Source: Betaproteobacteria bacterium
GTDB lineage: Bacteria > Pseudomonadota > Gammaproteobacteria > Burkholderiales > Usitatibacteraceae
Assembly (NCBI GenBank): GCA_016791265.1
Contig: JAEUMY010000007.1
Coordinates: 62,001 to 126,000, forward strand
Reading direction: 5' to 3'
Length of the DNA: 64,000 nt
Part shown: positions 37,401 through 45,864 of the stretch, piece by piece
Numbering within the stretch: position 1 is the stretch's first letter
Layout of the letters: every line of letters begins with the position of its first letter
Made by a program: the position numbers and the translations under genes
Notes under the pieces: model-generated
Told to the model about the DNA's origin: nothing
The model's database searches: none
The model's input: only the letters and a program-made list of their open reading frames with translations

Positions 37401-37883
37401 ATGCGAATATTCGCAAGCGGATCAAGCAATGCGCAGCCTGGTCGTGGCCTTGGGTGGGTGAGGGCGCTTGCGGTCGTGTTGCTGACGCTGTCCGCGTCCA
37501 GCCGCGCCGCCGAATCGTTTGATCAGGCCGCGGCGCTCGCCAAACTGCGCGAAAAGATCGCGGGGTCCGAGACCAAGCCGGCGGGCGAAGTGTTCGAGAA
37601 CATCGAGCTCTTGAAGCGCATGCCGGCCGAGCGCCTCTTGCGCATGATGGAGATGGGCTTCGCGAAGTCACTCGGCGTGAAGTGCGATCACTGTCATGAT
37701 CCCGACAACTGGGCGTCTGACAAGAAGACGGAAAAGAAAGTCGCCCGCCAGATGTTTCGCATGGTCGGCGAGATCAACGGCAACCAGTTGAAAAAGATCG
37801 AGGGGCTGCAGTCGAAGGACCCGGTGGTCAACTGCACCACCTGTCATCGCGGTGAGAAAAAGCCGGCGACCGAGCTGAAGTAG
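37401..37883 (+). CDS. Exported dihaem c-type cytochrome (photosynthetic reaction-centre cytochrome-like domain)
   Basis: 160 aa. GGAGG lies 5 nt before the ATG, so the start is well supported. Signal segment LAVVLLTLSASSRAAES. Two haem motifs CDHCH (near 97) and CTTCH (near 145), separated by a KKVARQMFRMVGEIN helix, resemble the PRC-type cytochrome domain found in non-photosynthetic bacteria. Likely periplasmic electron carrier. Codons 1-5 are formed by an iterated palindrome (37403-37414), so the first residues are MRIFA. Confidence 0.85.
   Translation: MRIFASGSSNAQPGRGLGWVRALAVVLLTLSASSRAAESFDQAAALAKLREKIAGSETKPAGEVFENIELLKRMPAERLLRMMEMGFAKSLGVKCDHCHDPDNWASDKKTEKKVARQMFRMVGEINGNQLKKIEGLQSKDPVVNCTTCHRGEKKPATELK
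37403..37414. repeat. Iterated palindrome overlapping a start codon
   Basis: Exact copy beginning at the G of the ATG of the dihaem cytochrome gene. Confidence 0.95.
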
Positions 37884-37892
37884 CCGACCCGA

Positions 37893-38273
37893 TCAGGTCT
37901 TCATGCGCCAGGGCGGGTGCTTGCGGTTCGTCCCCGCGTGGAAGAGGCAGAGTTCGTTGCCGGCGGGGTCCTTCAACCGCGCTTCGCGCCACAGCCAGCG
38001 CTCATCCTGCGGCAGTTGCGTGAAGACGACGCCGGCCGCCTGCAGCACGGCCACCTTCGCATCCAGTTCCGCGCATTCGAAATAGACCACCACCCCCGAG
38101 CTGGCCGGCAGCGCATCCACGGTGTGTAGTGAAAACGTCGCGTCACCGTCCTGGCATTCGAACCGGGCGTAGCGTGGCGGCGCGTCGACGATCTGGATGA
38201 AGCCCAGCTTGCGGTAGAACTCGACGCAGGCCGCGTAGTCCAAGATGGGCAGGGTGATCTGGTTGAGGTTCAT
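37893..38273 (-). CDS. VOC (glyoxalase) family protein
   Basis: 126 aa from MNLNQITLPILDYAACVEFYRKLGF. The C-terminal half LKDPAGNELCLFHAGTNRKHPPWR is typical of VOC proteins annotated as glyoxalase/bleomycin-resistance type. Convergent with the cytochrome gene. Substrate unknown. Confidence 0.9.
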   Translation of the reverse strand: MNLNQITLPILDYAACVEFYRKLGFIQIVDAPPRYARFECQDGDATFSLHTVDALPASSGVVVYFECAELDAKVAVLQAAGVVFTQLPQDERWLWREARLKDPAGNELCLFHAGTNRKHPPWRMKT

Positions 38274-38380
38274 GGTCGCTTGCGGAGCATCTTCCGAATA
38301 CTCGCATTGATCCGGAGTGCGCCGATGATCGCCCCTTTCGCGCGTGGGGGCATGCGGTCGGTCGTGATGCTGGACGCGCT

Positions 38381-38392
38381 GCGAATATTCGC
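38381..38392. repeat. Iterated palindrome in a divergent promoter region
   Basis: Exact copy between the VOC gene and the aspartyl-protease-like gene; a two-mismatch copy sits at 38294-38305. Confidence 0.95.
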
Positions 38393-38455
38393 TGTACCTC
38401 ACCGCGCCGCCACCTTGCTACCATTCACGCCTTTCAGTTTGCCGGGAGCGCCATC

Positions 38456-39469
38456 ATGCGCCGACCCCTTCTCATCAAGATCGTTGCCGCCCTGGTCGGC
38501 ATCCTCATCGCCGCCATCGCGTGGTTCTGGAACTGGGCGAATGACGCCGTCAGGCCCGCGCCCAACGAGCTCCAGCACATCAGCGGCCCCATCAGCTTGC
38601 CGTTCGACTGGGCGCCGGCCGTGCATGGCGCCGTCACCAACCCGCAGGGGACGATGTTCATTCCCGTCACCATCGGCGGCTGCAAGCGCTTTCGCATGAT
38701 CTTCGACCTGGGTGCTGCGAGCTCAGTGCTCTACCGCCCGAAGATGGACAACCTCGGCATGCGCTGTGCGGTGCCGTCGATGATTGAGCGCGGCGGCCAG
38801 CGCTATGCATTGAACATGGACATCGTCTTCGGCGAAGCCATCATCTACGCGCCGGAGATCTGGCAGCGCATGACTGGCGGCGCGCCCATCGACTGGGCCA
38901 ATCCCGACAAGCCCGAGCTCATCGGCGCGATGGGTGCCGACTTCATCGAGAACAAGGTTGTGGTGATCGACTACCCGGCCAAGAAGCTTTTCATCGGCGA
39001 TGCCGTGCCCGGCGAATATTCGCAGCCCACCCAGTGGGGCACGCTGAGCTTCCTGAACCGCCGCCTGTACATCGACGCGCGCGTCGACGGCCACGAGGCC
39101 CGGCTGTGGCTGGATACAGGCGTGGGCGCAGGCGGCTTTGATCTGATTGCGGAGGATAGCCTGTGGAGCCTCTTGGCCGCGCCGGGTGCTGCGCCCGAAA
39201 CCATCACCGCCAATCTGACCGGGCAGCCAGTGACCCTTCAGCGCGCGAAGAGTGAGAAGCAGATCGAGCTGGCGGGCGTGTCATTGCCGGTGAGGAGTGT
39301 GGCGCGTATCGAAGGCCCTGGTGTCGGGCCCAGCCTGCAAGAGCGCATCGCCTATCGCGGCGGGCTGCTCGGCAAGCGCGGCGCGAAGGTGAGCGGCGCG
39401 CTGTTTGCTGACAAGGTGCTCGTGCTGGACATGAAGCAGGGCAGGGTCGGCTTCGCGCAGAAGAAGTAA
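38456..39469 (+). CDS. Membrane-anchored retropepsin-like aspartyl protease family protein
   Basis: 337 aa. One N-terminal membrane segment (IVAALVGILIAAIAWFW). Two lobes each carry a candidate active-site loop: FDLGAASSVLY near 83 (DLG instead of D-T/S-G) and LWLDTGVGAGGFDLI near 220 (canonical DTG). The change in lobe 1 may impair catalysis. Function inferred from motifs only. A palindrome copy (39012-39023) encodes EYSQ in frame. Confidence 0.65.
   Translation: MRRPLLIKIVAALVGILIAAIAWFWNWANDAVRPAPNELQHISGPISLPFDWAPAVHGAVTNPQGTMFIPVTIGGCKRFRMIFDLGAASSVLYRPKMDNLGMRCAVPSMIERGGQRYALNMDIVFGEAIIYAPEIWQRMTGGAPIDWANPDKPELIGAMGADFIENKVVVIDYPAKKLFIGDAVPGEYSQPTQWGTLSFLNRRLYIDARVDGHEARLWLDTGVGAGGFDLIAEDSLWSLLAAPGAAPETITANLTGQPVTLQRAKSEKQIELAGVSLPVRSVARIEGPGVGPSLQERIAYRGGLLGKRGAKVSGALFADKVLVLDMKQGRVGFAQKK
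39012..39023. repeat. Iterated palindrome inside the aspartyl-protease-like gene
   Basis: Exact copy, read as EYSQ. Confidence 0.95.
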
Positions 39470-39480
39470 GGCTGCAGACT

Positions 39481-39492
39481 GCGAATATTCGC
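39481..39492. repeat. Iterated palindrome, intergenic
   Basis: Exact copy with flanking T and A in the 25-bp gap between convergent genes; it could fold as part of a bidirectional terminator. Confidence 0.95.
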
Positions 39493-39494
39493 AA

Positions 39495-40652
39495 TCAGGG
39501 CGACGAAAACTTCCGCACATCCACCCCAATCGCATACGCCACAAACCCCATCTTCGACCCCGCGGCCGGCACGATGCGCACCTTGTTCACCGCGCGGCCC
39601 ATGTCCACGTAGGTCCAGCTGGCACCGCCATCGCGCGTCTCGTAGCCGCCATTGGTCGTGCCCACCCAGCCGGTGAGTTCATCCGCGAAGCCGACGCCGA
39701 ACTGGCGCACGTTGTGCTCGTTCACCAGCGGCACTTCCTTCCACGTCTCGCCGCCGTCGGTGGTCTTGGCCACGAAGCGCTGCGACGCCGTCTTGTCCGG
39801 GTTGTAGTTCTGGAGGGTGACGTAGCCGGTCTTCCGCGTCGGGAAGCTCGCCTTCCACGTGAGCTCGAACGGCCGCGTGGACTGATACACCCGCTTCCAC
39901 GTGGCGCCGCCATCCTTCGTCGCGATGATGATGGCGTTGGATTTCGCCGTGTCCGCGTCCGACGCGCCCATGACGAAGCCTTCGTTCTCGTTGAAGAATT
40001 TCACGTCGAGAATCATCTTCGTGTGCGCGGAGAGGTCCTGCGACTTCCACGTCTTGCCGCCATCCAGCGAGCGCATCAGGAACGCCGGCCCGCCCACGCG
40101 GCCGCCGGCGTGGATGACCGTGCGCTTGTCCATCACGCCAGAGTTGATGAACTGTGTGTGGATCACGTCGATCGCGCAGAGCCCCTTCACTACCGGCCCG
40201 TCGATGCCGCCCACCACCGTCCAGGTCTCGCCGCCATCCAGCGTCTGGTACAGCGGCGTCGTGTCCGTCACGCCGGGAAAGTAATCCGTGCCGATGTTGC
40301 CCGCGAAACCCAGCTTCTCGTCGACGAAGCCGATGGTGCGAAAGAACGTGCCGGGTTTGGAGAGCTTCTCCACCCAGGTCTTGCCGCCATCGGTGGTCTT
40401 GTAGATCTTGCCCGCGCCGTTCACATACCAGCCGAGATTCGGGTTGATGAAGACGATGTCGTCCTGCTTGCCGCGATAGGCGACGGTGTCCAGCTTCTGC
40501 CACTTGGCGTCGGGGGCGAGGGTGACGCGCGGCGCGGGCGGTTCGGCGGGCGAGGCAGGGCCGGGCGCCGTGGCGCAGGCGGTGAGCAGTGATGCAGCGA
40601 TGGCGAGGGTCAGCAGGCGGGCAACGAAATGGCGAGGGGTGGCGAGACGCAT
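39495..40652 (-). CDS. YCF48/HCF136-like beta-propeller lipoprotein
   Basis: 385 aa. Lipoprotein signal (LTLAIAASLLTACA). At least five BNR-type Asp-box repeats of the form TxDGGxTW (TTDGGKTWVE, TLDGGETWTV, SLDGGKTWKS, TKDGGATWKR, TTDGGETWKE, TRDGGASWTY) describe a propeller as in photosystem II assembly factor-like proteins found outside phototrophs. Probably an outer-membrane or periplasmic lipoprotein. Confidence 0.85.
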   Translation of the reverse strand: MRLATPRHFVARLLTLAIAASLLTACATAPGPASPAEPPAPRVTLAPDAKWQKLDTVAYRGKQDDIVFINPNLGWYVNGAGKIYKTTDGGKTWVEKLSKPGTFFRTIGFVDEKLGFAGNIGTDYFPGVTDTTPLYQTLDGGETWTVVGGIDGPVVKGLCAIDVIHTQFINSGVMDKRTVIHAGGRVGGPAFLMRSLDGGKTWKSQDLSAHTKMILDVKFFNENEGFVMGASDADTAKSNAIIIATKDGGATWKRVYQSTRPFELTWKASFPTRKTGYVTLQNYNPDKTASQRFVAKTTDGGETWKEVPLVNEHNVRQFGVGFADELTGWVGTTNGGYETRDGGASWTYVDMGRAVNKVRIVPAAGSKMGFVAYAIGVDVRKFSSP

Positions 40653-40751
40653 GGCGGTAGTCCGGGTGGAGGGAATGCCGCGCAGGTTAGGCGATGGCGG
40701 GTCAGGCGGGAAGGGGGTTGCGACGGGCGGCGAATGGCGGGGATGGTTGGG

Positions 40752-40763
40752 GCGAATATTCGC
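40752..40763. repeat. Iterated palindrome, intergenic
   Basis: Exact copy between the BNR lipoprotein gene (upstream side) and the orphan gene ending at 40782. Confidence 0.95.
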
Positions 40764-40781
40764 AGTGGCCAGTACACTCCA

Positions 40782-41780
40782 TCAGGGCGCCTCTCTCGTC
40801 GACTCGGATTTGAGATTGGAGCCTATCCCTTTTTTTGCTCTGGCCGAGTACGAGTGAACGATTGCGAATTCGTCTTCCTCAGAAGTTGTAAACAAGAAGG
40901 TCCAGTCCTGAAAGAATGCGATCTTGCCATTTTCAATAGTCTCAAGAGAAGGCTTCTTGCCCTCAAGCTCAGGGAGGAAGTACTGCTTACGAGAGTAGTT
41001 GCTGTCGGTAATTGTGAGCTTCTCCGGCAATACGACATGAACCACAGTTCTCGTGGCTGCGGGTAACAGGAATGATGTCGGTAGTTCAAGTTCGATGAAT
41101 GCGTGTCCGCCGCATTGATAGTAGGCACGGCCGCGAAGTGGGAATTGCTCACCGCTGTTTTGCATGGTTTCCGCGAATACGCCCGTTATCTCGAGTTCCG
41201 AGTCGGAGTCAGTTGACCTCTCTGCTTTTAGATTTTGTGCGATCTCAAATATTGAATCCGGCACACAGCAGCACTGAGCCCAACCTTCAACGGTTGACAG
41301 CATGGTGATCTTCTTGACGAGTACAGGCTTTGACCTCTCGTTGTGCACAGTGAACGCAAATCGTTGTGCTTTCGCTCTGCTCGTTGAAACCAGGAGAGAT
41401 TCAACCTTAGGCAGATCAGATTTCTCCAGGCGTACTGAGCCAATATCTAAGTGCTCATTCCGAAAGTATCTGGTGAACTGATGGTTGCGAATCCATCGCT
41501 TGTAGCCAGGCCCAACAATCTCGATTCTTGCCAAATGGCGACCGCGGCGATCTAAATTGACTCGACAATTCAGCAACTCGGAGGCCCTCTCCACGGAATA
41601 GCACCTACTCGGCTCGATATTGCCATTCATATACACAAAAAGTTGGACTTTTCCTGGTGCGGGTTCGCTCGCCAGTGAAAACATTGCGTCCTTTGGGGCG
41701 ATTGCGGAGATGACCAGCTCAAGAGCAGTTGATTGGCCACAAAGGATTGAAGCTGCTATGAGTAGTAATAGACGAGCCAT
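40782..41780 (-). CDS. Orphan exported protein, AT-richer than surroundings
   Basis: 332 aa from the ATG at 41780 (a GTG at 41789 is an alternative). Signal peptide MARLLLLIAASILCGQSTA. The body is beta-rich with several cysteines (CYSVERASELLNC, WAQCCCVPDS, AYYQCGGHAF). No family recognised. Base composition is clearly lower in GC than the adjacent genes. Follows the membrane gene by 2 bp; they form a two-gene unit of likely foreign origin. Confidence 0.75.
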   Translation of the reverse strand: MARLLLLIAASILCGQSTALELVISAIAPKDAMFSLASEPAPGKVQLFVYMNGNIEPSRCYSVERASELLNCRVNLDRRGRHLARIEIVGPGYKRWIRNHQFTRYFRNEHLDIGSVRLEKSDLPKVESLLVSTSRAKAQRFAFTVHNERSKPVLVKKITMLSTVEGWAQCCCVPDSIFEIAQNLKAERSTDSDSELEITGVFAETMQNSGEQFPLRGRAYYQCGGHAFIELELPTSFLLPAATRTVVHVVLPEKLTITDSNYSRKQYFLPELEGKKPSLETIENGKIAFFQDWTFLFTTSEEDEFAIVHSYSARAKKGIGSNLKSESTREAP

Positions 41781-41782
41781 CG

Positions 41783-42499
41783 CTAGCACCTAAGACTGTA
41801 AACCGGCTCGTTGGAGGAGCCACTCGATTCGCTAGTGCCTTTTGGGAGAGATCTGCTGACTTGAATCTCAAGCTGCGTGAGGCAATCTCGGTGCTGAACA
41901 ATCAACCAATCATCAGCCTTGACAGGCTTTTTCAAGCCAATTGAGAATCCCCCACTCGAATCAGAAATCCACACGCCTTCAGAAATTACCTTCTTCTCGG
42001 AGTCAGCCAAGCTCACTTTGGCGCCGACGATTGGTTCTGAAGTTGCCAAATTGACGAGCTTTCCGGAGAAATATGATTCATGTTGCGAGGTCAATCCTGC
42101 TGCGCGCCAGACGGACGACGCGGCAAGTGCCATCAACAAAATCAAGAACAGCTTCGCTAGCAGCCGACTGAGCTCTCCATATCGGTAGCGCAGAAACTGC
42201 TGCCCATCAGGGGCTATTGGGCCGTCGCCAGATTGCGTCTTAGCGATTATTAAGTACAACAATCCCGTCAAGCCGACCACATAGATCGTCGGCTCAGCAA
42301 TCCATGCGAACCTGCCAAGATCAACGAATGCATCGCTGGAAAACTTTACGAGATACAACAGAGTTGCTGGTGCAGCAGACAACACAGATCCAAGCAAATC
42401 CTCTAATCCGATTTGCTTCTTATGCACTTGGTCATTTGAGTTTACAAAGTCTTTGCAGAGGCTTTGAAACTCAATGATGAGCCATGGATAAATTCGCAT
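41783..42499 (-). CDS. Orphan membrane protein with carboxypeptidase-regulatory-like domain
   Basis: 238 aa. Three hydrophobic stretches (SVLSAAPATLLYLV, IYVVGLTGLLYLIIA, LLAKLFLILLMALAASSVW), then an extracytoplasmic domain starting FSGKLVNLATSEPIVGAKVSLADSEKK with ISDSSGGFSIGLKK, the pattern of CarboxypepD_reg-like beta sandwiches. AT-richer than flanking DNA. Function unknown. Confidence 0.72.
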   Translation of the reverse strand: MRIYPWLIIEFQSLCKDFVNSNDQVHKKQIGLEDLLGSVLSAAPATLLYLVKFSSDAFVDLGRFAWIAEPTIYVVGLTGLLYLIIAKTQSGDGPIAPDGQQFLRYRYGELSRLLAKLFLILLMALAASSVWRAAGLTSQHESYFSGKLVNLATSEPIVGAKVSLADSEKKVISEGVWISDSSGGFSIGLKKPVKADDWLIVQHRDCLTQLEIQVSRSLPKGTSESSGSSNEPVYSLRC

Positions 42500-42514
42500 G
42501 TCAGTTTGGGGGAG

Positions 42515-42775
42515 CTACCCCGTAACCGCCCCTTTGCTAGCCGTCCCCACCATCTTCACAAACTTCCCCAGCAACCCTTTCGTATACCGCGGCTCAGGCT
42601 GCACCCACGCCGCCTTGCGCAGCGCCAGCTCCGCCTCGCCCACACTCAACTGAATGAGCAGTTTCATCGCATCGATGGTGATGGAGTCACCTTCCTGCAC
42701 CAGCGCAATCGTGCCGCCTTCGAACGCTTCCGGCGCCACATGGCCCACGACAATGCCCCAGGTGCCGACAGAGAA
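42515..42775 (-). pseudogene. ilvD (dihydroxy-acid dehydratase) 3' remnant, copy 1
   Basis: Encodes only the last 85 or so residues of IlvD, from [28 protein letters not shown] to [10 protein letters not shown]. Upstream of GTWG the frame runs into unrelated sequence. It is about 90% identical by eye to the 44.36 kb copy, with mainly synonymous changes. Not a functional gene. Confidence 0.85.
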
Positions 42776-42789
42776 CCAGCTGTGGGCGC

Positions 42790-43074
42790 TCATGATTTGC
42801 ACAGCCCAATTACTGCTGAGATGCGCACACCTCGCCTGGCGGGCGTTGGCATTGGAACGGACAGCTTATGGGCAGCCTTGGTCTCCAGTACCGCCAGCAG
42901 AACCTCTTGCGCCGCGCGCAAGGCGTGCCTTCGGGTGACGCCGAAGGTAAACGCTTCGGGCAAGTCGATGAACTGCACTTCGAATGTGCGTGGCGAAGAA
43001 CGGCGAACCCGTGCGGGGTAGCGAAGTGCTCTCAACCTTCTCATCTCAGCAATGATCTTGAAGCGATTCGTCAT
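42790..43074 (-). CDS. HicB-like antitoxin domain protein
   Basis: 94 aa. [46 protein letters not shown] matches the HicB N-terminal RNase-H-like domain. No HicA toxin ORF is visible on either side, so it is an orphan or remnant. The start may be at 43074 or 43044. An exact palindrome sits 26 bp upstream. Confidence 0.65.
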   Translation of the reverse strand: MTNRFKIIAEMRRLRALRYPARVRRSSPRTFEVQFIDLPEAFTFGVTRRHALRAAQEVLLAVLETKAAHKLSVPMPTPARRGVRISAVIGLCKS

Positions 43075-43099
43075 CAGTGGCTCGGCAATTGGCGGGCAA

Positions 43100-43111
43100 G
43101 CGAATATTCGC
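43100..43111. repeat. Iterated palindrome, intergenic
   Basis: Exact copy between the PIN toxin gene and the HicB-like gene. Confidence 0.95.
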
Positions 43112-43136
43112 ATCATTGCTCAATTGTCCCGCCCAC

Positions 43137-43715
43137 TCAAATCAACGCTTGCGCCTCGCGCAAGAAAGCCGCAGTCTGTGGCAACTGGCAACTCTCCAGC
43201 GTGGCGATGAGTTCCGCAGCCGAGCGTGGCGGACGCGACAACCGCTGCCGCATCGCTTTCACCGCAGACAGCGCGGAGATTTTGGACAGCTCCAACTGAT
43301 TCATCACGAAGTCATCCGGGTGTTGCGCTTCAATTCCGAACGGGTGCAAGGCATCCGCCGGAAAATCCCTCAAGTTGTAGGTCACGATGGCATCGGCGCG
43401 GCCAATGATCGCGGCAGCGAGAACGTGGCGGTCATCCGGATCGGGCAGCGAGAGTGTCGGAATGATTGACGCGTGACTCTCGACGAGAGAGTCCGGCACT
43501 GCGCGATTCATCTGCTCGCAGGTCGTGGCAAGTTGTGCTTCGGTGAGGTCGGCACGAGAGGCCAGAAGGCTTCTGACCCACTCACGTTGAATGTCGTGCG
43601 TCCAGCGCGCGTGATACAGCCCGGCGACGGCGAGACTCAACAGCAGATCGCGGACCGGCGCAGGATACAGGACGCAGGCATCCAGAATGACGGTGTAGCG
43701 CGACGAGCCGGCCAT
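43137..43715 (-). CDS. PIN domain toxin-like ribonuclease
   Basis: 192 aa. Acidic PIN residues: VILDACVLYP (Asp near 11), HDIQREWVRSL (Glu), DPDDRHVLAAAI (Asp pair) and IVTYNLRDFP (Asp). This is the longer PIN type paired with HTH antitoxins. It overlaps the upstream antitoxin by 1 bp. Likely cleaves RNA when freed. Confidence 0.85.
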   Translation of the reverse strand: MAGSSRYTVILDACVLYPAPVRDLLLSLAVAGLYHARWTHDIQREWVRSLLASRADLTEAQLATTCEQMNRAVPDSLVESHASIIPTLSLPDPDDRHVLAAAIIGRADAIVTYNLRDFPADALHPFGIEAQHPDDFVMNQLELSKISALSAVKAMRQRLSRPPRSAAELIATLESCQLPQTAAFLREAQALI

Positions 43716-44182
43716 CAGTAGCCGAGCTTGAGATCCTGAGCCTGATCGGCGAGCGCCTGCAGTGCAGCTTCGGAATCCTGGCGCATGGATTTCTGGAAGC
43801 GCACCAGTTCCTCAAATTCCACGCGGCGATGACGACCCACCTTGCGGCACTTCAGTTTGCCGGTCTCGATCTGTTTGATGACGAACGGACGCGACACATT
43901 CAGGAATGCGGCCGCATCCTGCGTGCTGACTTCATGCTTCTGCGGGATGACCGAGATGGGCTGGCGTTGGCTCATCGCGCCGAGCATTTCGGCGAACAGG
44001 CGCAGCGCCTTGGGTGGGACTTCAAGCACCGGCGCATCGCCGTCGCCCGATTCATCAATGATGCGAATCTTGCGGGCGCGAGAATGGTCGAGCGCTTTCA
44101 CGAGGCAGCGTTGCGCGACCTTCGCGAGTTCGGCTTCTTCTTCGGTCAGCAGCGAGTCCAGCAGGTTGTCTTGGGGGGCCAT
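43715..44182 (-). CDS. HTH (excisionase-type) antitoxin
   Basis: 155 aa. SVIPQKHEVSTQDAAAFLNVSRPFVIKQIETGKLKCRKVGRHRRV at about 77-120 is an excisionase/MerR-like DNA-binding domain. Genetic position, first gene and 1-bp overlap with the PIN gene, fits an antitoxin that also autoregulates. The palindrome at 44341 lies upstream. Confidence 0.83.
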   Translation of the reverse strand: MAPQDNLLDSLLTEEEAELAKVAQRCLVKALDHSRARKIRIIDESGDGDAPVLEVPPKALRLFAEMLGAMSQRQPISVIPQKHEVSTQDAAAFLNVSRPFVIKQIETGKLKCRKVGRHRRVEFEELVRFQKSMRQDSEAALQALADQAQDLKLGY

Positions 44183-44340
44183 GTTTTCACCATCTCAACG
44201 GCATCGTTCAACGAAATGTACGCATTAAACGAAACAAACGCAACGACTGGGTGAATAGACACCTGCTCCTTGCTGGTGTTCCAGCAGAGCCAAATGGAGA
44301 ATTAAATAGTTAAGAAACAAGGGGTTAGTGCGGCACAATT

Positions 44341-44352
44341 GCGAATATTCGC
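44341..44352. repeat. Iterated palindrome, intergenic
   Basis: Exact copy with extended symmetry TTGCGAATATTCGCAA, 160 bp upstream of the PIN antitoxin and 5 bp past the second ilvD remnant. Confidence 0.95.
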
Positions 44353-44356
44353 AACC

Positions 44357-44890
44357 TTAGCCGGTGACAGCACCCTTACTCGCCGTCCCCACCATCTTCA
44401 CAAACTTCCCCAGCAACCCCTTCGTGTAACGCGGCGCAGGTTGCACCCACGCCGCCTTGCGAAGTGCCAGTTCCGCCTCGCCCACATTCAACTGAATGAG
44501 CAGCTTCATCGCATCGATGGTGATGGAGTCGCCTTCCTGCACCAGCGCAATCGTGCCGCCTTCGAATGCTTCCGGCGCCACGTGGCCGACAACCATGCCC
44601 CAGGTGCCGCCGGAGAAGCGGCCGTCGGTGATGAGGCCGACACTTTCGCCCAGGCCCTGGCCGACCAGCGCTGCGGTGGGCGCCAGCATCTCCTGCATGC
44701 CGGGGCCGCCCTTGGGGCCTTCGTAGCGAATGACGACGACATCGCCTGCCTTGATCTGGTTGGCGAGGATGGCTTTCATTGCTTCCGGCTCGCTGTTGAA
44801 GACGCGCGCGGGGCCGGTGATTGCGGGGTTCTTGAGTCCCGTGATCTTGGCGACGGCGCCTTCCTCGTGCTGGTGGGAACCCGCAGGCGG
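44357..44890 (-). pseudogene. ilvD (dihydroxy-acid dehydratase) 3' remnant, copy 2
   Basis: Codes for about 170 C-terminal residues of Ilv[23 protein letters not shown], then [21 protein letters not shown] and [14 protein letters not shown]. Roughly the first 70% of the protein is missing; upstream DNA is unrelated. Its 3' half is the second member of the duplicated pair with 42515-42775. Confidence 0.87.
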
Positions 44891-45077
44891 CATCCTGGCT
44901 GGATCGCGCTGGGCGCGGTCGCGGCGGCTTCTTGGGCGGCGTTGCCCGGTGCCTGAGGGGCCGAGGTCAACTCCGCCGTGGGCCTACGCAATTCGCCAGA
45001 GCATGACATCCGTTTCATGCGCGAATCCGGGAAATAGAAAGACCGGCTACGAGAGCCGATGATTAGCGGACGTCAGC

Positions 45078-45089
45078 GCGAATATTCGC
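45078..45089. repeat. Iterated palindrome, intergenic
   Basis: Exact copy in the 230-bp stretch (44894-45123) that holds no recognisable gene, 35 bp behind the 56-aa gene. Confidence 0.95.
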
Positions 45090-45123
45090 GAGGGCGGCAA
45101 AAAGTATTCGTGGGCAATTTGAG

Positions 45124-45294
45124 CTATTTGGGGACGGACCACGAATTCTTGCCAGCCACGGCAAGCTTCACCTTTCTGACTTCGGCATCGCGCTTCACCT
45201 CGCGAATCGCCTTAGCCATGGCGGTCTGGATCTTCTTGTCTTTCTCGGTCAGCGTCTTGGGAGACTTGCTGACAGATTTAGCAGCTTTTGCCAT
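45124..45294 (-). CDS. Small basic protein coupled to the zeta-like kinase (antitoxin candidate)
   Basis: 56 aa, starting MAKAAKSVSKSPKTLTEK and continuing DKKIQTAMAKAIREVKRD, ending KNSWSVPK. It is lysine-rich and probably helical. It overlaps the 3' end of the zeta-like gene by 46 bp. Its coding nature is supported by a related sequence retained in the collapsed locus at 48.15 kb. Not a known epsilon antitoxin; epsilon genes usually precede zeta. Confidence 0.6.
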   Translation of the reverse strand: MAKAAKSVSKSPKTLTEKDKKIQTAMAKAIREVKRDAEVRKVKLAVAGKNSWSVPK

Positions 45295-45842
45295 TTATCT
45301 TCCTCGATGACATCAATCGTCTTGCCGCGTCCGCGACAGATCAGGATCGGCTTTTCAGTTGATCCGTTGTCATAGATTCGCCACTCGTCCACGGCACCGG
45401 TGTAGCGGTTTATCAGATTATCCAGGCTACGTCCAAATCTTCGCTCGATCACGTCCACTGGAATGTTGTGTCCGCCCTCGGCCACACGTTTCGCGACGCG
45501 ACGGCGCGCGAGTGCGAACTCGGGCAGCGCGACGTAGATCAGTTCGACTTCGTAGCCGCGCTCCCGCGCTCGTTTGATCAGATTCAGAAACGACTTGCTT
45601 GCGAGCGTGGTCTCGAACGAAAAGCTTGCACCTTCCTTCAATAGCTGGGCGATGCGCTTCAGCATGATACGGCCCGCCTCGAACGCGACCGCCTCCGGCG
45701 CGAAGCCGGACAAGCCAGATGCGATGCGGTCAGCGTTCACGAACTCTTGTATCTGGAAGACCTCGGGAAGGAGGAATTTGGAAACAGTTGTCTTGCCCGC
45801 CCCATTGGGGCCGGCGAGGATGACAATGCGCGGCTTTGGCAT
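45249..45842 (-). CDS. Zeta toxin family P-loop kinase
   Basis: 197 aa. Walker A VILAGPNGAGKTTVSKFLLP near 6-25, then FVNADRIASGLSG, SFETTLASKSFLNLIKRARERGYEV and RRVAKRVAEGGHNIP, the pattern of zeta/UNAG kinase-like proteins. Real zeta toxins phosphorylate UDP-N-acetylglucosamine. The start at 45842 is the MPKPRI ATG; a longer frame reads through the palindrome. Confidence 0.88.
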   Translation of the reverse strand: MPKPRIVILAGPNGAGKTTVSKFLLPEVFQIQEFVNADRIASGLSGFAPEAVAFEAGRIMLKRIAQLLKEGASFSFETTLASKSFLNLIKRARERGYEVELIYVALPEFALARRRVAKRVAEGGHNIPVDVIERRFGRSLDNLINRYTGAVDEWRIYDNGSTEKPILICRGRGKTIDVIEEDKWQKLLNLSASLPRR

Positions 45843-45864
45843 GTTCGCTGACGTACGCTGAATG

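Noticed and set aside
39481..39492. Palindrome family as simple transcription terminators
   Set aside because: Stem is AT-cored with no loop or U-run, and ten exact copies lie inside genes.
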